Shown: in pieces, positions 45,686 to 54,916 of the stretch
How the letters are laid out: each line of letters begins with the position of its first letter
Numbering within the stretch: position 1 is the stretch's first letter
Origin: Alphaproteobacteria bacterium
GTDB taxonomy: Bacteria; Pseudomonadota; Alphaproteobacteria; TMED109
Direction of reading: 5' to 3'
Length of the DNA: 64,000 nt
NCBI GenBank assembly: GCA_022825705.1
Contig: JAJDWH010000009.1
Coordinates: forward strand, 62,001 to 126,000
Translations under genes and position numbers: made by a program
Notes under the pieces: model-generated
The model's input: only the letters and a program-made list of their open reading frames with translations
Told to the model about the DNA's origin: nothing
The model's database searches: none

Positions 45686-47491
45686 ATGACGCGAATATTC
45701 TTGGCCTTTGCGGCAATCCTTGGGGTGATGGCGATCGCTGTGACCGGAAGTGCCGGCGACCGCACAGCCATGACTCAGTGGGAGGGGGATCTCGCTCCGA
45801 TTACAGCGTCGGAGTGGAACTACGAGCACGCCGCTCACCTGCTGGAGCGGGCGGGATTCGGCGGCACCCCCGAAGATGTGGCGCGCCTGGCAGCGCTGAG
45901 CCCGGAAGACGCAGTCTCATTCCTGATCGATTGGGAACGCGTGCCAAACGACCGCCTGCGGGATTTCGACCATTCCGACATCTTTCGGGCGGGCATGATC
46001 GAAGTGCCGCGAAGCCGCGCACAGGCGGTGCGCGACGCCCGTCGTGACGGTAAGGCCTTGGGCGTGATGATCAAACCCGGCGGATCACGGCCGATGCAGC
46101 CGGTCGTGAATGCGTTTTTCTACATCCTGAATGCCGATCGCCTGGAAATCAGGCGGCTGTCACGGTGGTGGGGCGAGCGCATGGTGCTCACCGAGCGGCC
46201 GCTGCAGGAAAAACTCGCACTGTTCTGGCACGGGCATTTCGCCACTGGGAATGTCAAGGTCCGCGACTACCGGAAGATGCTGCAGCAGCTTGAGCTGTTC
46301 CACGCCAGGGGCAAGGGATCCCTGCGGGACCTGCTGCGCGGCGTCGCCACCGACCCGGCGATGCTGGTGTACTTGGACGCCGGACAGAACGTGCGGGGCA
46401 ATCCAAACGAGAACTTCGCCCGCGAAATCCTTGAGCTCTTCACGCTGGGCCCGGGCAACTACACGGAAGCCGACATTCGAGAAGCGGCCCGCGCGTTCAC
46501 AGGCTGGACGCATGACCCTCATACGCTTTCCTTCGTGGTAAATGCCGACCAGCACGACACCGACCCGAAGACGTTCCTTGGACACACCGGCAATTTCGAC
46601 GGCTACGACATCATCGACTTGATCCTCCAGCAGCCTGCGACCGCGCGGTTCCTCGCCGGGAAGATGTATCGCTACTTCGTGCGTGACAGCGGCGGCGAGG
46701 CGGTCGTCGGCGCTTTGGCAAATGAGTACCGAGAAAGCGACTACGACACGGCAGGCTTGCTCCGAACAATCTTCCTGAGCCGGGACTTTTACGCTCCGGC
46801 TGCTGTCGGGAGCCTGATCAAGAGCCCTGTGCAGATGGTGGTGAGCACGTACCGCAAACTCGGTCTCGCCGAAATGCCCGGTGTGCCCGACTTTCACGTG
46901 ACCACGGAGCGGCTGGGGCAGCGGCTGTTTGAGCCTCCCAATGTCGCCGGATGGGCCGGCGGCCGTGCCTGGATTACCTCTGCCACCCTGCTCGACCGTG
47001 GGAACTTCGGCCGGCAACTCCTGTTCCCCGACATGTTCGCGTTCCGGTCGCCGGACCCGCTCTATTCCGACACGCTGGTCAAGGTCGGGGCGAAGATCGC
47101 CGCGGGCGCGGAGATCACCCAAGCCACGGTGCAGGGCGAATCCATGGCGATGGAGATGGCGGCGTCCGACGAAGCCTACAATACGCGTTACGCGTCATGG
47201 CATGGCCACTCCGAAGCCATGCGCGTTGTCAAACCCACCAAGGACGATGCCGCTCATTTGGACGTCCTGGCCCTGGTGGATGGGCTGGAAACCTCGGAAG
47301 AAGTCGTGGATTCGCTCTGCCAGCGGCTGCTGCGACGCCCACTCGCCGAAGCAGACCGACTGGCATTGGTTCAGTTCCTGGACGACGAGCTCGCAGGTGC
47401 GTCACTTGCGGAAGCAGCGTCATGGATCCGCGAACCTCTCCGTCTTCTCGTGCACCTCGTACTCAGCACTCCGGAATACCAGCTATCATGA
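45686..47491 (+). CDS. DUF1800 family exported protein
   Basis: This large protein of about 601 residues carries the DUF1800 pattern: AAHLLERAGFGGTPEDVARL near residue 50, RRLSRWWGERMVLTERPLQE near 155, LFWHGHFATGN, then NENFAREILELFTLGPGNYT, ARAFTGWTHD and FLGHTGNFDGYD. A signal peptide (MTRIFLAFAAILGVMAIAV) directs export. ATG 45686 fits the AGGG better than ATG 45677. DUF1800 proteins are almost always paired with DUF1501 proteins, as here, where the stop overlaps the next ATG by four bases. Their biochemical role is not established. Confidence 0.92.
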   Translation: MTRIFLAFAAILGVMAIAVTGSAGDRTAMTQWEGDLAPITASEWNYEHAAHLLERAGFGGTPEDVARLAALSPEDAVSFLIDWERVPNDRLRDFDHSDIFRAGMIEVPRSRAQAVRDARRDGKALGVMIKPGGSRPMQPVVNAFFYILNADRLEIRRLSRWWGERMVLTERPLQEKLALFWHGHFATGNVKVRDYRKMLQQLELFHARGKGSLRDLLRGVATDPAMLVYLDAGQNVRGNPNENFAREILELFTLGPGNYTEADIREAARAFTGWTHDPHTLSFVVNADQHDTDPKTFLGHTGNFDGYDIIDLILQQPATARFLAGKMYRYFVRDSGGEAVVGALANEYRESDYDTAGLLRTIFLSRDFYAPAAVGSLIKSPVQMVVSTYRKLGLAEMPGVPDFHVTTERLGQRLFEPPNVAGWAGGRAWITSATLLDRGNFGRQLLFPDMFAFRSPDPLYSDTLVKVGAKIAAGAEITQATVQGESMAMEMAASDEAYNTRYASWHGHSEAMRVVKPTKDDAAHLDVLALVDGLETSEEVVDSLCQRLLRRPLAEADRLALVQFLDDELAGASLAEAASWIREPLRLLVHLVLSTPEYQLS

Positions 47492-48750
47492 ACTTCTCCC
47501 CAATTCGGCGCTTGTCCCGTCGTCACTTCATGTCCGCAGCCGGTGCTGCGGGACTCGGCGCGTTCGGCGTGCCGCCGGTGTTCCAGCAGGCCCTCGCCGC
47601 CTCCGACGCGACCACGGACGCTGGCGACCAAGCTGCGCTGGACCGCGAAGGGCGAATTCTGGTCGTGGTCGAGCTCACCGGCGGGAATGACGGGCTGAAC
47701 ACCGTCGTACCATACGGTGACGACGCCTATTACAACGAGAGACCCAGAATTGGGATCCCGGCCGGCGACCTTCGAACCATCGACGACCATTTCGGCTTCC
47801 ATCCGTCGTGCAAGGGTCTGGCCGAGCTGTACGACCGGGGAGAACTCGCGATCGTTCACGGATGTGGCTACGACCAACCAAGCTTTTCGCATTTCATCTC
47901 CATGAGCTACTGGCACTCGGCAGCACCCAACAGCGGCGAGTCTTCCGGCTGGGTAGGGCGCGCCGCAGCAAACCTCAGTCCGACCCCGCAGCGCGACTAC
48001 ATCATCAACGTGGATGAGCGTCCGTCGCAGGCGGTGCGGAATCCGGTACACCCGGCGCTCGTGTTCGACCAGCCGGAAACCTTCCGGAGAGACGGCGTTT
48101 ACGAGCAGCAACCGATGTTCGACGAGCTGATCGGAGACCCCGGTGCTTCCGAATCCAACCTGGCGTTCCTGAGCCGGAGCGCTCGGGACGCACGGCAGTC
48201 GGCAATGCTTGTTCGCGAGGCATGGAATGCCTATCAGAGTGATGTCGACTACGGCATCAACATCGGTCTCGCGCAAGACCTGCGGAAAATCGTGTCGCTA
48301 ATCGATGCCAGGATGCCCGCTCGGTTCTACTACTGCGGGTACCGTGGCAACTCCTTCGACACCCATGTCCACCAGGTGGACGTCCATGCGCGGCTTCTGG
48401 CCTATGCAACGGACGCGATTCGTGGCTTCGTAGATGACGTCGAACGAATCGGCCGCAGCGACGATGTGCTCATGCTGGTGTTCACGGAGTTCGGACGCCG
48501 TGTACCCGAAAACATCTCCCTGGGCACCGACCACGGAACTGCCACCCCCGTATTCCTCGCCGGCGCTCCAGTGGCCGGCGGCCAATACGGGACACCCCCT
48601 AGCCTGACCGAGCTTGACGACGGAAACCTGCTTCACACGACCGACTTCCGCAGGGTCTACGCCAGCGCGGTCGGGAACTGGATGGGGGCAGACCCGGCGG
48701 TGGTTCTGGGGGGCGACTTCGACCCGATCCCGGCGGTCGCGACCGCCTAA
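47488..48750 (+). CDS. DUF1501 family Tat-exported protein
   Basis: This 420-residue protein begins with a Tat signal (RLSRRHFMSAAGAAGLGAFG) and has the DUF1501 pattern: VVELTGGNDGLNTVVPY near residue 60, FHPSCKGLAELYDRGELAIV, SHFISMSYWHSA, FDTHVHQ and the conserved FTEFGRRVPENISLGTDHGT near residue 335. The fold is related to sulfatases/alkaline phosphatases, and the His and Asp residues may bind metal. It is coupled to the DUF1800 gene by an ATGA overlap, and the two products are presumed to act together outside the cytoplasm. Confidence 0.92.
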   Translation: MNFSPIRRLSRRHFMSAAGAAGLGAFGVPPVFQQALAASDATTDAGDQAALDREGRILVVVELTGGNDGLNTVVPYGDDAYYNERPRIGIPAGDLRTIDDHFGFHPSCKGLAELYDRGELAIVHGCGYDQPSFSHFISMSYWHSAAPNSGESSGWVGRAAANLSPTPQRDYIINVDERPSQAVRNPVHPALVFDQPETFRRDGVYEQQPMFDELIGDPGASESNLAFLSRSARDARQSAMLVREAWNAYQSDVDYGINIGLAQDLRKIVSLIDARMPARFYYCGYRGNSFDTHVHQVDVHARLLAYATDAIRGFVDDVERIGRSDDVLMLVFTEFGRRVPENISLGTDHGTATPVFLAGAPVAGGQYGTPPSLTELDDGNLLHTTDFRRVYASAVGNWMGADPAVVLGGDFDPIPAVATA

Positions 48751-48780
48751 CGAGAAACCGCATTGGGCCCGGCTGGCGGA

Positions 48781-49629
48781 TCAGCCGGCCGGGCCACAGA
48801 CGTGATCCCGGTAGAGCTCCCGCAGGCGACGGGTCACCGGACCCGGAACGCCGTCCCCGATCTCGTTGCCGTCAATGGAAATAACCGGCACGACGAACGA
48901 CGATGTACTGGTCAGAAACGCCTCCTCGGCGCTCCTGACATCGGTCGGGCGGAAGGGCTCCTCCAAGACCTCTATGTTGTTCGCGGCGGCAAGCTCCAGA
49001 AGCACCTCACGCGTGATACCGCCCAGCACGTCAGGACTCAGCGGATGCGTGTGGACTGACCCGTCCCGCACGATCCAGGCATTGGACGACGCGCCTTCCG
49101 TCACCACTCCGCCTTTGACCATCCAGCACTCAAATGCTCCGGCTTCCTGTGCACGCTGTTTGGCCAGAACATTCGGGAGCAGGCCGGTCGTCTTGAGGTC
49201 GCACCGCTGCCAGCGAAGATCATCGCCGGAAACCACTGCCACGCCCGAGGCCAACGAGCTGGGGAACGGTGTCCACGAGCGCAGCGTCACCATCAGCGAG
49301 GCCCGCGGTTCAGCCGGGAACGCGTGGTTTCTCGGTGCCTGCCCGCGGGTGACCTGCAGGTAGAGGAGCCCGTCCCGCAACCGGTTGCGCCGTACCACCT
49401 CACGCAGCACGACGCGCAGCCCTGCGTCGGCCATCGGCGCCGGCAGCCCTAATCCGCTCCTGGACCGCGCCAGCCGCGCAAGATGCTGGTCAAGGTCAAC
49501 CAGTCTCCCAGCGACCAGCGCGATCACCTCGTAGACGCTGTCGGCGAACTGCAGCCCGCGATCTTCGACGGAGACCACAGCTCCAGGCAGGTCGGAATAC
49601 TGTCCGTCCACGTAAGCGACGCGGGCCAC
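48781..49629 (-). CDS. D-amino-acid transaminase-like class IV aminotransferase
   Basis: This 282-residue PLP enzyme shows the fold-type IV landmarks: VSVEDRGLQFADSVYEVI at the N-terminus, catalytic Lys146 in RCDLKTTGLLPNVLAKQ, the glycine-rich EGASSNAWIV, and the C-terminal EEAFLTSTSSFVVPVISID. LLPNVLAKQ and the Lys position near 145 favour D-alanine/D-amino-acid transaminase over branched-chain aminotransferase. The start is GTG 49629, with GGAG seven bases upstream; the open frame to 49782 has no family character. It would supply D-glutamate or interconvert D-amino acids for cell-wall synthesis. Confidence 0.88.
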   Translation of the reverse strand: MARVAYVDGQYSDLPGAVVSVEDRGLQFADSVYEVIALVAGRLVDLDQHLARLARSRSGLGLPAPMADAGLRVVLREVVRRNRLRDGLLYLQVTRGQAPRNHAFPAEPRASLMVTLRSWTPFPSSLASGVAVVSGDDLRWQRCDLKTTGLLPNVLAKQRAQEAGAFECWMVKGGVVTEGASSNAWIVRDGSVHTHPLSPDVLGGITREVLLELAAANNIEVLEEPFRPTDVRSAEEAFLTSTSSFVVPVISIDGNEIGDGVPGPVTRRLRELYRDHVCGPAG

Positions 49630-50022
49630 TGTCAAACTCCTTGGCTCAAGCCATCTCGAGGAAGGGCGCACGCGGGAGGCTCGCCCCCGCCACCCGCGAC
49701 CAAGTGCAGTTGCTGTAATGGCACGCCAATCTGCCCCCAGTCCTGTACCAGTACCTCGACGCAGCGTAGCCGGTCGCGGCAAGTGTCGCGCCGCCGACCG
49801 CCGCCCACCCTAGCTGCCTGCGGCAACAACTGGCTGCGCAACGGATCAGCACCGCCAGAGCCCCCGGGAAACGGCCGGCCCGCGTGGCGCGAAGGGTAAA
49901 CACGTACCGCGTCCGCCGTCGCCCTGCCGGCGACAAAAGGCGACGCCGTTCCCCAAACGAATGCCATACACTCCGGTCCCGTGTCGCTAACTGAGCGCTC
50001 CCCCGGACTTCGCGGCAGAACC
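49630..50022. other. Divergent intergenic region
   Basis: About 390 bases lie between the transaminase gene and thrB. Minus-strand frames are open throughout, one with a Cys-rich middle, but none has a good start or a recognisable motif. The thrB promoter should lie near 49950-50020. Confidence 0.45.
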
Positions 50023-50991
50023 ATGGCGGTCTACACACAAGTCAACGCGGACCAGGTTAGGGCCTTCATCGCTGGCTACGACATCGGGTCCCTGGAAACC
50101 TACGTTGGAATCGCAGATGGTGTGGAGAACACCAACTATCTCCTGTTTACAGGCTCGGGCCGATACATCCTCACGCTTTACGAGAAACGGGTAGCGGAAG
50201 GCGACCTGCCGTACTTCCTTGACCTGATGGATCATCTCAGCAATCAGGGAATCCCCTGTCCGGTGCCGCTCCACGATCGCAAGGGCAACGCGCTAGGCCG
50301 CCTGGCCGACCGCCCGGCCGCAGTCGTCACCTTTCTGGAGGGAATTGCCCGTTCCCGAATTGAACCCGGGCATTGCCGCGCCGTAGGACGGGCCTTGGCG
50401 CTCCTTCACACCGCCAGTTCCGACTTCGGGAAGTCGCGCCCGAACGGGCTGTCGCTCGGTGCGTGGGAACAAACGCTAACGCAATCGGAAGCGAGACTCG
50501 AGAACTACGATAAGGGGCTCTACGAGGAAGTGAGCGACGACTTCACGCGTATCGCCACTGCCTGGCCGACATCCCTGCCCAGGGGTGTCATTCACGCCGA
50601 TTTGTTCCCGGACAACGTGTTCTTCAGGGACGGAGAGGTAAGTGGGCTGATCGACTTTTACTTCGCCTGCAACGATTTCTTCGCCTACGACCTCGCCATC
50701 TGTATCAACGCCTGGTGCTTTGAGCGGGATGCCGACTTCAACATCACGAAAGCCGGCGCGCTCCTGAAGGGGTACGAGGAGAATCGCCGTCTGTCGGCCG
50801 GAGAGATCGCGGCACTTCCGGTGCTGTGTGCGGGGTCGGCGATGCGGTTCCTGTTCACGCGTCTGGTCGATTGGGATACGACCCCGTCCTCTGCAGTGGT
50901 GCGGCCCAAGGATCCCGCCGAGTACTTGGGACGCCTCCGATTTCACCGTGCAGCTCGGGGTCCCGACAGCTACGGGCTTGGCCGCACGTGA
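50023..50991 (+). CDS. thrB: Homoserine kinase, type II
   Basis: ThrB phosphorylates homoserine on the path to threonine. This 322-residue version belongs to the aminoglycoside-phosphotransferase-like type II used by alphaproteobacteria. Visible motifs are GIADGVENTNYLLFTGSGRYILTLYEK (quoted in parts: GVENTNYLLFT, YILTLYEKR), the catalytic loop GVIHADLFPDNVFF and the Mg-binding LIDFYFACNDFFAYDLA. ATG 50023 starts MAVYTQVNADQV, the usual opening. Its stop overlaps the rnhA start (GTGA), the gene order typical of the class. Confidence 0.95.
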   Translation: MAVYTQVNADQVRAFIAGYDIGSLETYVGIADGVENTNYLLFTGSGRYILTLYEKRVAEGDLPYFLDLMDHLSNQGIPCPVPLHDRKGNALGRLADRPAAVVTFLEGIARSRIEPGHCRAVGRALALLHTASSDFGKSRPNGLSLGAWEQTLTQSEARLENYDKGLYEEVSDDFTRIATAWPTSLPRGVIHADLFPDNVFFRDGEVSGLIDFYFACNDFFAYDLAICINAWCFERDADFNITKAGALLKGYEENRRLSAGEIAALPVLCAGSAMRFLFTRLVDWDTTPSSAVVRPKDPAEYLGRLRFHRAARGPDSYGLGRT

Positions 50992-51431
50992 TCGAAAAAC
51001 CGACGATCGTCTACACGGACGGGTCCTGCATCGGCAATCCGGGGCCGGGAGGCTGGGGGGTCGTGATCGAATCTCCCGCAGGTACCCGGGAGTTGTCGGG
51101 TGGTGCCCCTAGTACCACGAACAATCGGATGGAACTGATGGCGGCAATCCGCGCGCTTGAGGAAATCGAGCCTGGTTCGCCTGTTCAAGTCGTCACGGAC
51201 AGCCGGTACGTGATGGATGGCATCACGTCATGGATGGACAACTGGCGTCGAAGGAAATGGCGAACCGCCAACGGCAAGCCGGTGAAGAACCAGGACCTGT
51301 GGCAGCGACTTGAGCAGGCGGCAGCAAGACATAACGTGACGTGGCAGTGGGTACGCGGCCACACGAACGATCCGGGCAACGAACGGGCGGATGCCTTGGC
51401 GCGGGCGGCCTCCGATGTTTCGCGCCAATAG
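50988..51431 (+). CDS. rnhA: Ribonuclease HI
   Basis: RNase HI cuts the RNA strand of RNA-DNA hybrids. The 147-residue product carries the four acidic active-site residues in order: YTDGSCIGNPGPGG (first Asp), NNRMELMAAIRAL (Glu), VTDSRYVMDG (Asp) and GNERADALARAA (last Asp), with the loop His in WVRGHTND. Substrate-binding WMDNWRRRKWRTANGKPVKN is intact. The start is the GTG overlapping the thrB stop, giving IEKPTIVYTDGSC. Confidence 0.97.
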   Translation: MIEKPTIVYTDGSCIGNPGPGGWGVVIESPAGTRELSGGAPSTTNNRMELMAAIRALEEIEPGSPVQVVTDSRYVMDGITSWMDNWRRRKWRTANGKPVKNQDLWQRLEQAAARHNVTWQWVRGHTNDPGNERADALARAASDVSRQ

Positions 51432-51501
51432 TTTCGGCAGCGTGGAAAAACGAGCAGCAGTCCGCCATATTCGGACCGAGTTCATGCCATACTGTGGCGC
51501 T

Positions 51502-51594
51502 GGATGGGTGGCCGAGCGGCTGAAGGCGCTCCCCTGCTAAGGGAGTATACGGTGATGAGCCGTATCGCGGGTTCGAATCCCGCCCCATCCGCCA
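51502..51594 (+). tRNA. tRNA-Ser (anticodon GCT)
   Basis: This 93-nt type II tRNA has acceptor GGATGGG/CCCATCC, anticodon stem CTCCC/GGGAG with loop CTGCTAA, a long variable arm, T-loop TTCGAAT and encoded CCA. It reads AGC and AGU. A T-rich stretch (tttctttctttt) follows immediately. The accessory island begins just past this 3' end, so the gene is a likely integration site. Confidence 0.97.
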
Positions 51595-51721
51595 TTTCTT
51601 TCTTTTAAGCTATTGTGTTAGTACGGATTATGGTGGATCCCTGAAAAAATATATACAAACAAATATACAATCGCGCCGGCACTTCCACCCGTCTCCAAAT
51701 CTTGCGGCACTCACGACCCCA

Positions 51722-52081
51722 CTATGTACAGCGTCTTGCCCGGGTGCCAACAGTGACCTCCAGCCCGGCCAGCATCCGGTCCTCGATGACTGCTCGGTCG
51801 ATGCCGCGGCAGTCGGAGCAGGTCCCGTTCATCACGTAGTTCAAGCAGCCGTAACGGTCCTGCCCGCGCATAGCGGGTGGGCCGCCGCAGACGCCGCACT
51901 GCAGCAACACCGAAAGCAGGTGCCGTAGCCGGTGAGGTCCGTTAGGGCAGTTGGCTTGCGCTGACTGCACGGCCTCGATCATTGTCGCGTAGCGCTCCGT
52001 CAGCTCGCCTTAACGTTCCCTGACCGCCTGCCGCAGAGCGTCGCCCACGATGCAAAGTTCTGGCACCGGACAAATGGGCAT
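51722..52081 (-). pseudogene. Truncated large serine recombinase (integrase) remnant
   Basis: The frame holds the end of a recombinase domain and its zinc ribbon: PELCIVGDALRQAVRER, then an in-frame TAA at 52010-52012, then GELTERYATMIEAVQSAQAN, HLLSVLLQCGVCGGPPAM, YGCLNYVMNGTCSDCRGI and IEDRMLAGLE. The four ribbon Cys are retained. The N-terminal catalytic serine domain and the C-terminal coiled-coil are absent. The stop falls where homologous proteins usually have a Gln, so a single C-to-T change is the simplest explanation. It lies about 130 bases after tRNA-Ser and is likely the inactivated integrase of the island. Confidence 0.8.
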
Positions 52082-52171
52082 GATCAACTCTCTCCGTAAA
52101 CTTCAGGTGACTGCCCGGCGGTAGAATGGAGGGGCCGATTACGTACCATCTGCCCGGATCCGGAATGGTCG

Positions 52172-54916
52172 ATGAACGCCGTTGAGATCGAGGAAGCAAT
52201 CTCCGCGCTTGCCGAGCTCCCCTTCGAGGCCGGGGAGTTCCCGTTCGCGTTCCTCCAGGCATTTGGCAACAAGGCGACAACGATAAAGCGCCTGCGTTCC
52301 GGAGCGTCGAACAACTCCGATCTCGGCGGGGTTCTTCAACGCAGCCACATTCACATCAAGGCTTGTCCGGAGGGAGAAGTGGCCACCACCTTGGCTGTGC
52401 TCAAGGCGAGCCCGGCGACCGTTCGCGCCAAGGCCAAGTTCGTGCTCGCCACCGATGGCAGAGATTTCCACGCCGAAGATGTGAACAGCGGCGATGTGAT
52501 CGTCTGCGACTATCCGGACTTTCCCGAGCACTTTGGCTTCTTCCTTCCGCTTGCCGGCATTACGACCGTCAAGCAGGTCCGGGAAAGCGCATTCGACATC
52601 AAGGCGACGGGACGCCTGAGCCGGCTCTATGTCGAACTGCTGAAGGAGAATCCCGCATGGGGGACCGCCGACCGCCGTCCCGAAATGAACCATTTCATGG
52701 CGCGGCTCATTTTCTGCTTCTTTGCCGAGGACACCGACATCTTCACCGTCTCGGGTCTCTTCACGGACACCATCGAACGGATGAGTGCAGCCACCAGCTC
52801 GAACACCCACGAGGTGATCGGCAAGATCTTTCGCGCCATGAACACGGATCTCAGCGCCCGCGCTGCATCGGACATACCCCGCTGGGCTGCAGTGTTCCCT
52901 TTTGTGAACGGAGGTCTCTTTTCGGATTCGACCGAGATACCCCGATTTAGCCGGATCGCCCGATCCTATCTTCTCCACATCGGGAACCTCGACTGGCAGA
53001 AGGTCAATCCAGACATCTTCGGGTCGATGATCCAAGCGATCGCGGATGACGAGGAACGTGGCGCGCTCGGCATGCACTACACCAGCGTACCGAATATCCT
53101 GAAGGTGCTTAACCCATTGTTCCTCGATGACCTCCGCCAGAAACTGGAGGAGGCAGGAGGCAGTTCCCGCAAACTCCTGAACCTGCGGAGCCGCATGGCA
53201 AGGATCCGGGTTTTCGATCCAGCCTGCGGGTCCGGCAATTTCCTCGTCATCGCCTACAAGGAGATGCGGGCCATCGAAGCAGAGATCAACAAACAGAGAG
53301 GCGAAGACGGGCGTAGGTCAGACATTCCGCTGACCAACTTCCGAGGCATCGAATTGCGGGACTTTTCCGCCGAAATCGCACGATTGGCTCTCATTATCGC
53401 CGAGTATCAGTGTGACACGCTTTATCGTGATCGGCAGACAGCGCTGGCTGAGTTCCTGCCACTTGACGCTGAAAACTGGATTGTCTGCGGCAACGCGCTG
53501 CGGCTGGACTGGCTGACACTCTGCCCGCCCACAGGAATGGGTATCAAACTACACGCCGACGATTTGTTCGAGACGCCCCTCGATCAGGCCGAAATCGATT
53601 TCAGGAACGCGGGGGGCGAAACCTACATTTGCGGAAATCCTCCATATTTGGGGAAGGGAAAGAAAGGAAGCGCCCAATTGAATGACATGAAGCACGTCCT
53701 CGGCGGGTATACGAAGAGATTCGGGTATGTAGATTATGTGGGTTGTTGGTTCTTGCGTGCCGCCGAGTACATTCAGGGAACAAAGGCGTCAGCGGCGTTC
53801 GTTGCAACGAACTCGCTTTGCCAGGGTAGACAACTGCCGCAAATCTGGCCCTTTGTACTAAGAGAAGGCGTTGAGATTTTCTTTGCGCATCACTCGTTCA
53901 AATGGTCGAACAACGCCGCCCGGAATGCCGGCGTCACATGCGTCATTGTGGGCATTGCAGCAAAACAAGAGAGACCCAAGACGATCAACTACGGCTCGTT
54001 GTCCCGGCGCGTATCGAATATCGCCGCCTATCTTGTGGAAGGCGAGAGCATTTATGTCAAGAGCTCTCCTAGACCCTTAGCCAAGCATTTGCCTGAAATG
54101 CGCACAGGCAGCGTTCCCAATGACGGTGGAAACCTGATTCTTTCACACGAGGAGGCACATGAGCTGACCCGGAAGTATGAACTTGCCCCATCATTCTTGC
54201 GCTCTTTTTTTGGCTCCCAGGACTTTCTGCACGGAAATGTAAGAAGTTGTCTCGTCATCGGTGATGATCAGGTCCACACTGCCAAGGCAATTCCCGAGAT
54301 CAATTCTCGCTTGGCCGAAGTCTCTAGATTGAGAAGCAAGAGCAAGAAGAGAGAGACGAGAGAACAGCTTGCAGCGCTTCCGCATCGCTTTCAGCATCGG
54401 GGACCAATACCTTCAGACCACGTCATCATCGTGCCGTCTGTGAGTTCCGAACGCAGAAAGTGGTTCCCGGCCGGAGTGCTTCCCAAGGAAACAGTAGTCT
54501 CCAATCTTGCATTCATGATCGTGGACTCTCCGCTGTGGAATCTGGCGTTGATTACATCGCGGCTGCATCTGGTTTGGATTGCTACGGTCTGCGGAAAGCT
54601 GAAAACAGACTTCAGGTATTCAAACACGCTCGGCTGGAACACCTTCCCGGTACCGACCCTGACGGAGAAGAATAGAGCCGACCTCACCGCCTGCGCCGAG
54701 AACATTCTGCTCGCGCGCGAGTCGCACTTCCCGACGACGATCGCCAAACTCTACGATCCCAAGAAGATGCCGGAGAGTCTCCGTGCTGCGCATGAGCGTA
54801 ACGACGAGGTTCTCGAGCGCATCTACATCGGCCGCCACTTCCGTAACGACACGGAACGGCTGGAGAAGCTCTTCGAGCTTTACATCGACGAGAGCAAAGC
54901 CAGAGGGGCGGCATGA
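52172..54916 (+). CDS. Large adenine-type DNA methyltransferase of a five-gene defence operon
   Basis: This 914-residue protein is a gamma-class amino-methyltransferase related to the MmeI/COG1002 group. Order: an N-terminal domain (1-130), a helical spacer (131-340, with HFMARLIFCFFAEDTDIF, FPFVNGGLF and DIFGSMIQAI), motif I FDPACGSGNF at 348-357, motif IV ICGNPPYLGKG around 487-495, and a C-terminal target-recognition region from about 500 to 800. The N-terminal domain matches the MmeI position but has HIHIK at 60-63 instead of the D...ExK nuclease motif, so cleavage is probably not done by this protein. The segment encoding residues 490-830 is AT-richer than its neighbours. ATG 52172 has no strong ribosome-binding site. 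The stop overlaps the next ATG by four bases. Confidence 0.88.
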   Translation: MNAVEIEEAISALAELPFEAGEFPFAFLQAFGNKATTIKRLRSGASNNSDLGGVLQRSHIHIKACPEGEVATTLAVLKASPATVRAKAKFVLATDGRDFHAEDVNSGDVIVCDYPDFPEHFGFFLPLAGITTVKQVRESAFDIKATGRLSRLYVELLKENPAWGTADRRPEMNHFMARLIFCFFAEDTDIFTVSGLFTDTIERMSAATSSNTHEVIGKIFRAMNTDLSARAASDIPRWAAVFPFVNGGLFSDSTEIPRFSRIARSYLLHIGNLDWQKVNPDIFGSMIQAIADDEERGALGMHYTSVPNILKVLNPLFLDDLRQKLEEAGGSSRKLLNLRSRMARIRVFDPACGSGNFLVIAYKEMRAIEAEINKQRGEDGRRSDIPLTNFRGIELRDFSAEIARLALIIAEYQCDTLYRDRQTALAEFLPLDAENWIVCGNALRLDWLTLCPPTGMGIKLHADDLFETPLDQAEIDFRNAGGETYICGNPPYLGKGKKGSAQLNDMKHVLGGYTKRFGYVDYVGCWFLRAAEYIQGTKASAAFVATNSLCQGRQLPQIWPFVLREGVEIFFAHHSFKWSNNAARNAGVTCVIVGIAAKQERPKTINYGSLSRRVSNIAAYLVEGESIYVKSSPRPLAKHLPEMRTGSVPNDGGNLILSHEEAHELTRKYELAPSFLRSFFGSQDFLHGNVRSCLVIGDDQVHTAKAIPEINSRLAEVSRLRSKSKKRETREQLAALPHRFQHRGPIPSDHVIIVPSVSSERRKWFPAGVLPKETVVSNLAFMIVDSPLWNLALITSRLHLVWIATVCGKLKTDFRYSNTLGWNTFPVPTLTEKNRADLTACAENILLARESHFPTTIAKLYDPKKMPESLRAAHERNDEVLERIYIGRHFRNDTERLEKLFELYIDESKARGAA

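Noticed and set aside
49646-50038. Minus-strand frame between the transaminase gene and thrB
   Set aside because: Cys/Arg-rich, crosses the thrB start region and has no supported start; considered as a small membrane protein but not convincing.
51571-51594. Search for a second copy of the tRNA-Ser 3' end as an island attachment site
   Set aside because: No direct repeat of this stretch was seen up to 64000; the island's far end is probably outside the window.
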